Of a DNA stretch of 64,000 bases, positions 59,090 to 64,000 are shown piece by piece. Numbering within the stretch: position 1 is the stretch's first letter; every line of letters begins with the position of its first letter. Origin of the DNA: Escarpia spicata (lineage: Eukaryota > Annelida > Polychaeta > Sabellida > Siboglinidae). The stretch lies in NCBI GenBank assembly GCA_963995525.1, contig OZ023214.1, forward strand, positions 30,685,724 to 30,749,723, read 5' to 3'. The translations under genes and the position numbers were made by a program. Under the pieces are notes generated by a model. The model had not been told where the DNA came from, did no database searches, and was given only the letters and a program-made list of their open reading frames with translations.

Positions 59090-60346
59090 TCGTGTCCTCG
59101 TTCATACTGGTGCAGTGATTATTTACCACGAGGTTGTGGTGGCTCACGTACGATCCTTTCGATCTGCGTAGAGTGTGGACTCATACAAGCCAGAGATGCC
59201 AACACCTTCTGAACTGAACACGTTGTGACTGGCAGAAGTTGGCGCCGACTGGCAGTCAACTTACAACCGAGTTCACAGCCATCAGGCAGGAATGGCACAC
59301 CCATCATGTTTTCCCACTGCTCGGCTGCCTCGTCCGCAAAGTCAGATGCCTCATCTGGGAAATGGGCCTGCCGACGCGCACACCATGCTCAACGAATGAT
59401 CTCAGACTGCGTGACATCACTAATTCCTTCATATCTTTGATGATGTCCTCCTGCTCCCTGTGCATGCGTTCAGACAGGTATTCGTAAGATGCTTGTACGA
59501 CTTCAACTTGTCTGTCGCGGCGGTTTGTACAAACGAACTGGTGATTACACTTTCGTTGTGTTAGGTCCCCTTTTGTGTTATCAGTTGGACAACTCACTTT
59601 CTCCTCCCTTCTTCCTGGGAATGGTCCACCCTTCATTAGGTTCAACATCTTGATTGCCGCATCAGTCACAGTTAGAAGGTCGCTGATGATCAAATCATGC
59701 ACTCCTTTGCAACTTTTTCTGGAGTGTTTCAAATATCTCCAGGATGTCGCCCATCAGTGCGGTGATCAACGTTTGTTGGTGGTTCCAGATTCCCATGAAC
59801 CCTTTGGTTTCAGCCTGCTCCTTTCTGTCGCTGGTACTTTCTGGCGCCTGCACATGTTCCCACACCATAATGTAGGCTGGTAGGTTGTTCAGCACAGCAC
59901 ACAAAAGCCTGCAGCTCGTGCTGGGCAAACCTGACATCGTGGTGCCGGGGGAACTGTTTGACATTCCCGGCCTGCGCTGACATCTTCATGCGTCTCATTG
60001 TCCGGAAGAATTGTACGAGTCCCAGTAGATTGGACTTCCAGATTCCCAACTCAGGTACGATGCTGACGACCGACTCAATGGCTAGGTCAGATCGGTGTGC
60101 AGCACACCAGAATGTTGCCAAACCTATCTGCATTTGGTCAGCAAGCAGACGCCACGATCCACCTTGTCTGCCGGTGTTTGCCGCCTTGCCGTCAGTGGTG
60201 ACACCAACTAGCTTCGTATCTTTATCTCCTGTCAGATCCAGAGCTTTGTTCACCATTTCAAGTAGTCCATGGGTACCGTTCTTCTCTGGCGAATGCATGA
60301 CAACTGCTACTTGAGTTTGTTTTATTGTGCAAATTAAACCGAACAC
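59090..60346 (-). pseudogene. hAT-type transposase relic (ZNF862-like)
   Basis: From 60346 down the minus strand: VVMHSPEKNGTHGLLEMV, LVGVTTDGKAANTGRQGGSW (the 'DGxxxMxGxxxG' RNase H-like Asp region), FWCAAHRSDLAIESV (the 'xCxAHxxxLxxxxx' motif), then after frameshifts FRTMRRMKMSAQAG, KQFPRHHDVRFAQHEL, a linker with EYLSERMHREQEDIIKD, and near the end LMVALNTVATA (start of the hAT C-terminal dimerisation region). Several stops and shifts make it inactive. This order fits hAT transposases and their domesticated relatives such as ZNF862. The 5' zinc-finger part is missing. Confidence 0.78.
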
Positions 60347-61220
60347 ACTAAAACGAATTACAAGTAAGCCCTACAAGGGGTCGGTTTGGGAGAATGTGGG
60401 CACACTGGGGGGAAGTTGGTACGACTGGGAGGGGACAAACGAAGGGGTTGGGCCCCGCGCCCCCCTCCCACTTTGTACGTTAGAAAACGCCCTGGGTAAA
60501 TATAATTTTTGTTAATCTGAGACGCCGGCAGGACCCAATGTGGTGCTGCCGCCTAGCGAATGCGCCTGTGTTATATACGCGCCTTTTGGTACACCTGCGA
60601 CGCGGTTGTTGTCCGTGTGTGCAACTGAACCCAGCTCGGGTTGGTTGCATAAGATCGCCAATCCTGAACTACGATTATGGCGGAGAGTACTTCATATGCG
60701 GACAGCATTGTACTTCCTACAGATGAAATATTCAGAAATCTCAAGAATGCAAAATGGTTTGCTATGGACATCGGTAAGTCGAAAGCGTCGACAGTGTAAT
60801 TATTGTAAACAATGGACTCTTTATCGCTCATAAGTAACAACCAGGTGCAGGCACTTTCAAGTTTGAGCCGAGTATACCTGGCACAACATATTTTGTAGAT
60901 GGCTTCGGCCAGGGTGCATTCGTACTCTATACATATGTACATATGTATGCAGGGTAATTAGATATATAGACCACCGCTCAGTCTCAGCTGAACTATTATA
61001 CCAATAAACAAAAATAGATAACACTATTACTTGTATTAGTGACACTAGACTAGTGCATTGTTTATGGTCAATGGTCAAGCGTTTGAAAACTTTTGGAATT
61101 TTAATAATGCACTCCTGGTTTTGACACAATGATTGCTTTAACGAAGGGAGACAAAACTAGACATCCAGGCATTTATGAGATAGAATGTATGTAAAGAGTA
61201 CAAAGTTAACTTAATACAAT
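60347..61220. other. Intergenic stretch, nothing recognised
   Basis: No supported gene or repeat. Confidence 0.35.
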
Positions 61221-61221
61221 A

Positions 61222-61884
61222 CAGATAGATGTATTGAAACAAAAACAATGACAATGTAGAGTCATGCAACATGTCAGATAGATGTATAGAAACAAACACA
61301 ATGTAGAGTCATGCAACCTGTCAGATAGATGTATAGAAACAAAAACAATGTAGAGTCATGCAACATGTCAGATAGATGTATAGAAACAAACACAATGTAG
61401 AGTCATGCAACATGTCAGATAGATGTATAGAAACAAAAACAATGTAGAGTCATGCAACATGTCAGATAGATGTATAGAAACAAACACAATGTAGAGTCAT
61501 GCAACCTGTCCGATAGATGTATAGAAACAAAAACAATGTAGAGTCATGCAACATGTCAGATAGATGTATAGAAACAAACACAATGTAGAGTCATGCAACA
61601 TGTCAGATAGATGTATAGAAACAAAAACAATGTAGAGTCATGCAACCTGTCAGATAGATGTATAGAAACAAAAACAATGTAGAGTCATGCAACATGTCAG
61701 ATAGATGTATAGAAACAAACACAATGTAGAGTCATGCAACATGTCAGATAGATGTATAGAAACAAAAACAATGTAGAGTCATGCAACATGTCAGATAGAT
61801 GTATAGAAACAAAAACAATATAGAGTCATGCAACATGTCAGATAGATGCAATGAAACAAAAACAATGTAGAGTCATGCAACATG
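61222..61884. repeat. 47-bp minisatellite, about 14 copies with alternating variants
   Basis: Units contain CAGATAGATGTATAGAAAC and AATGTAGAGTCATGCAAC. Copies differ mainly at one site (AAAAAC or AAACAC), which alternates in the first eight or so units, and at ACATG or ACCTG. The first unit carries a small insertion. There are no open frames of note. Confidence 0.93.
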
Positions 61885-62114
61885 GGCAGACAACAACTGT
61901 TCTCACTTTGATTGTTGAATGTTGCCCAACTTCAAAATATTGTACAGGAAACCAAAAGAAATTGCTATATGCATGTCTATATTATGAAGTATGCACATAT
62001 TTTTAAAGGGTGAAATGTATACCCAGAATGGGGAGACAGACTTTTACATGAGTGTACTGATTGTATCTTAATAGCTAACTGCTCACAGGTAAAGTATTCA
62101 TGATGAGGCGCTCT

Positions 62115-62530
62115 TGAGACTTATTTTGAACTGGCGACCCATTATTTGCATGCCTTTTGACAAACACAAACAGTATTAGGTATCTAGACAGTATACAAAA
62201 ACCTTGTTTAAAATATACACACTTGGTCTGATTGTCTCCACAACAAGCCACCCTGAATAACAAGATCTCTAAGAAGTCGGTCTGAACAATTGAATTGTTA
62301 AAAAAACGTTGTGACATTGTTTCAGTCAGTGCGCAAAGAGACAATGTGGAATTGCATGCGTTCACAGTGTATACCAGTGCATAACTCAGATGTAAAGTGC
62401 GGTTATCTGTTCCATTAGATAATTGTTCATTCGCATCGAGTTTCTGAATCAATTATACTTTGTCCCAGTTTGTTCAGGAGCGTGGGAAATAGGAATGAAC
62501 CAACTTCAAAGCAGAAAGTTCCAATAAACA
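62115..62530. repeat. Direct repeat E, left copy
   Basis: About 400 bp related to 63275-63650 in the same orientation (about 75% by eye). Shared ordered words include GCATGCC.TTTGACAAA, ACAAAAACCTTGT, TCTCTAAGAAGTC.GTCTGAACAA and GAATTGTTAAAAAA. Confidence 0.75.
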
Positions 62531-63274
62531 AGGCTGCCTACCATTACGGGTTTTCTGTAATCATTACATAAATTAACCTTTTATTACGGCATCACGGAAA
62601 CTGCCATTGTACTATGGAAGTAAAAATATCAAAAATAACACTGATCATAGAACAGCTAAAACTATAAATAATGCCCTCCAGATGCCCCAAAATGTCATCA
62701 TTCGCCTGTTACACTGTATCAATAAATGCTAACTACACAGGATTAAAAAGTTGTCAGGGGGTATAGTCGTAAGTGTTCCCAAGCACCATTTTGGACCAAC
62801 GTTAGATATGGTCATGAACTTTCACTTTTTGCAGGAGCCAATCCGGGCTCCCGCTGTGGTGGCCATATTGGACAAATCCGAGATGGCCACAATCTGGAGT
62901 AAAGCTATACAAAACTTGAAAACCAAAAGTAGGGATTACAAAGTCCTACTAAGTCAGCAAGCTAATGTCATCCAATGCTGTGCCTGTATACATTGTTGCA
63001 ACTTGATAGTTGGCAGTCAGGACAATGACCACTAATACAATGTCACTTATTGGATGTTGCAAAACAGGCATCCCTTTGATGTGTGTAACAACACAATATT
63101 TTGAAACAAACTATATAGTGATTAAATTAGTAGCTTCTTTTTGTAACAATATCCCCAGGCAAGGGGAATTATAGGATGTATCACTGTGGCTACTTCAAAC
63201 AAAAAGCTTGATTGGCAACCAAATGTAAAGTGGGGTGGGGGGGCACAGGGGGGTCATTACAGAATTTGTTTTGT
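62531..63274. other. Spacer between direct repeats E
   Basis: About 745 bp. One open segment at 62751-63035 (plus) has no recognised family. No reverse transcriptase or transposase motif is seen. Confidence 0.4.
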
Positions 63275-63650
63275 CAAATAGGCAGTCCTATATTATTCGC
63301 ATGCCATTTGACAAATGCAAGCAGTACAGAGTGTATAGACAGTAATACAAAAACCTTGTGCGCACACTTGTTATGAGTGTCTCCAGAACGTGGTCTCTAA
63401 GAAGTCTGTCTGAACAACTGAATTGTTAAAAAAGGTCCTGCCACTGTTTTGGTCGGTGGGCTAAGAGATAATGTGAAACTGCGGTCTTTCACAATGTGTA
63501 CCGGTGCATGCCTCAGACTTACAATAGGGTTGTGTTCTGATCAGTAATTGTTTGCATGAAGATCCTGATTCAGTTGTACTTAGTTCTAGTTTGGTCAGTA
63601 GCCTGGGAAAAGGGAATAAACCAACTTCAGAGCAGTAGTGCCAATAAGCA
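63275..63650. repeat. Direct repeat E, right copy
   Basis: Second copy of the repeat at 62115-62530, ending in AACCAACTTCA.AGCAG and CCAATAA(A/G)CAA. Confidence 0.75.
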
Positions 63651-64000
63651 ATAAATGGATACATACAATATTTATTAATTTGATGTTTTGTGTACAATTT
63701 TGACACTTTGTTGTCGCAACTTTTAAATTGCGAGCTCTCTTTCGGGTTTATTATTATAATATTAAATACAATTTGGTAGACATTATACCTTCAATATATT
63801 AATTTTAGAAGTCAGAACAGTATATAAATAAATGTTTAACAGATGTTCTAGGTTTAAGTGGAGTGCAAACGATTTATCTCATTAGTACAGCCTGTATCAC
63901 TACTCACAAGACCTATTCCATGCCATTCCATCTGTCGTACTTTGTCCCACTTGTTGTCTTCATTGGTCTTTATTCAGTCGGCAAAGTGCCTGTAACCAAT
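63651..64000. other. Window end, nothing recognised
   Basis: AT-rich sequence without a supported feature. Confidence 0.35.

Noticed and set aside
61222..61884. CRISPR-like array
   Set aside because: Same reason: no spacers, only repeat variants.

Overview
This is eukaryotic DNA, most likely from a marine invertebrate (lophotrochozoan or invertebrate deuterostome; I cannot decide which). The signs are genes split into many short exons with GT/AG borders, long introns, very abundant microsatellites and minisatellites, and remnants of several animal retrotransposon groups (CR1/L2-like and RTE-like LINEs, a Penelope-like element) plus a hAT transposase. No operons, bacterial genes or CRISPR arrays are present.

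Two multi-exon genes, both on the minus strand, could be rebuilt by joining open exons whose splice sites and codon phases agree. Gene 1 (28368 down to 5675, 7 exons, about 1708 residues) encodes a type II membrane protein. It has a cytoplasmic region of about 395 residues, one transmembrane helix, a SEA domain split over three exons, about 155 copies of a Thr-Gln-Pro-Glu heptad in one 3.4-kb exon, and a Cys-rich C-terminus. This is a transmembrane mucin with the reverse topology of MUC1. Gene 2 (54583 down to 43004, 13 exons, about 657 residues) encodes a receptor with two membrane helices around a helical NIT-like sensor domain, followed by a signalling helix and a class III nucleotidyl (guanylate) cyclase domain. 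That cyclase domain has lost key residues and is probably impaired or a pseudocyclase.

The left edge (1-267) holds an open segment that may be the end of another coding sequence. A CR1/L2-like LINE with both reading frames (about 11045-14540) fills almost all of one intron of gene 1. Between the two genes, 31.6-38.9 kb is a graveyard of mobile elements (a nuclease-like repeat protein, a Penelope GIY-YIG end, a CR1-like LINE, an RTE endonuclease and an RT tail) that also holds an isolated, broken histone H4 copy. To the right of gene 2 are a decayed hAT transposase (59.1-60.35 kb), a 47-bp minisatellite and a pair of about 380-bp direct repeats.

The rest is intron and intergenic DNA with tandem repeats: (GA)n, (CTCA)n, several (GT)n, a 13-bp array of about 28 nearly perfect copies, a 48-bp minisatellite, a diverged 147-bp array and an 870-bp polypurine tract. 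Several dispersed repeat families occur two or three times. Exon borders are inferred from sequence only; no transcript evidence was available.
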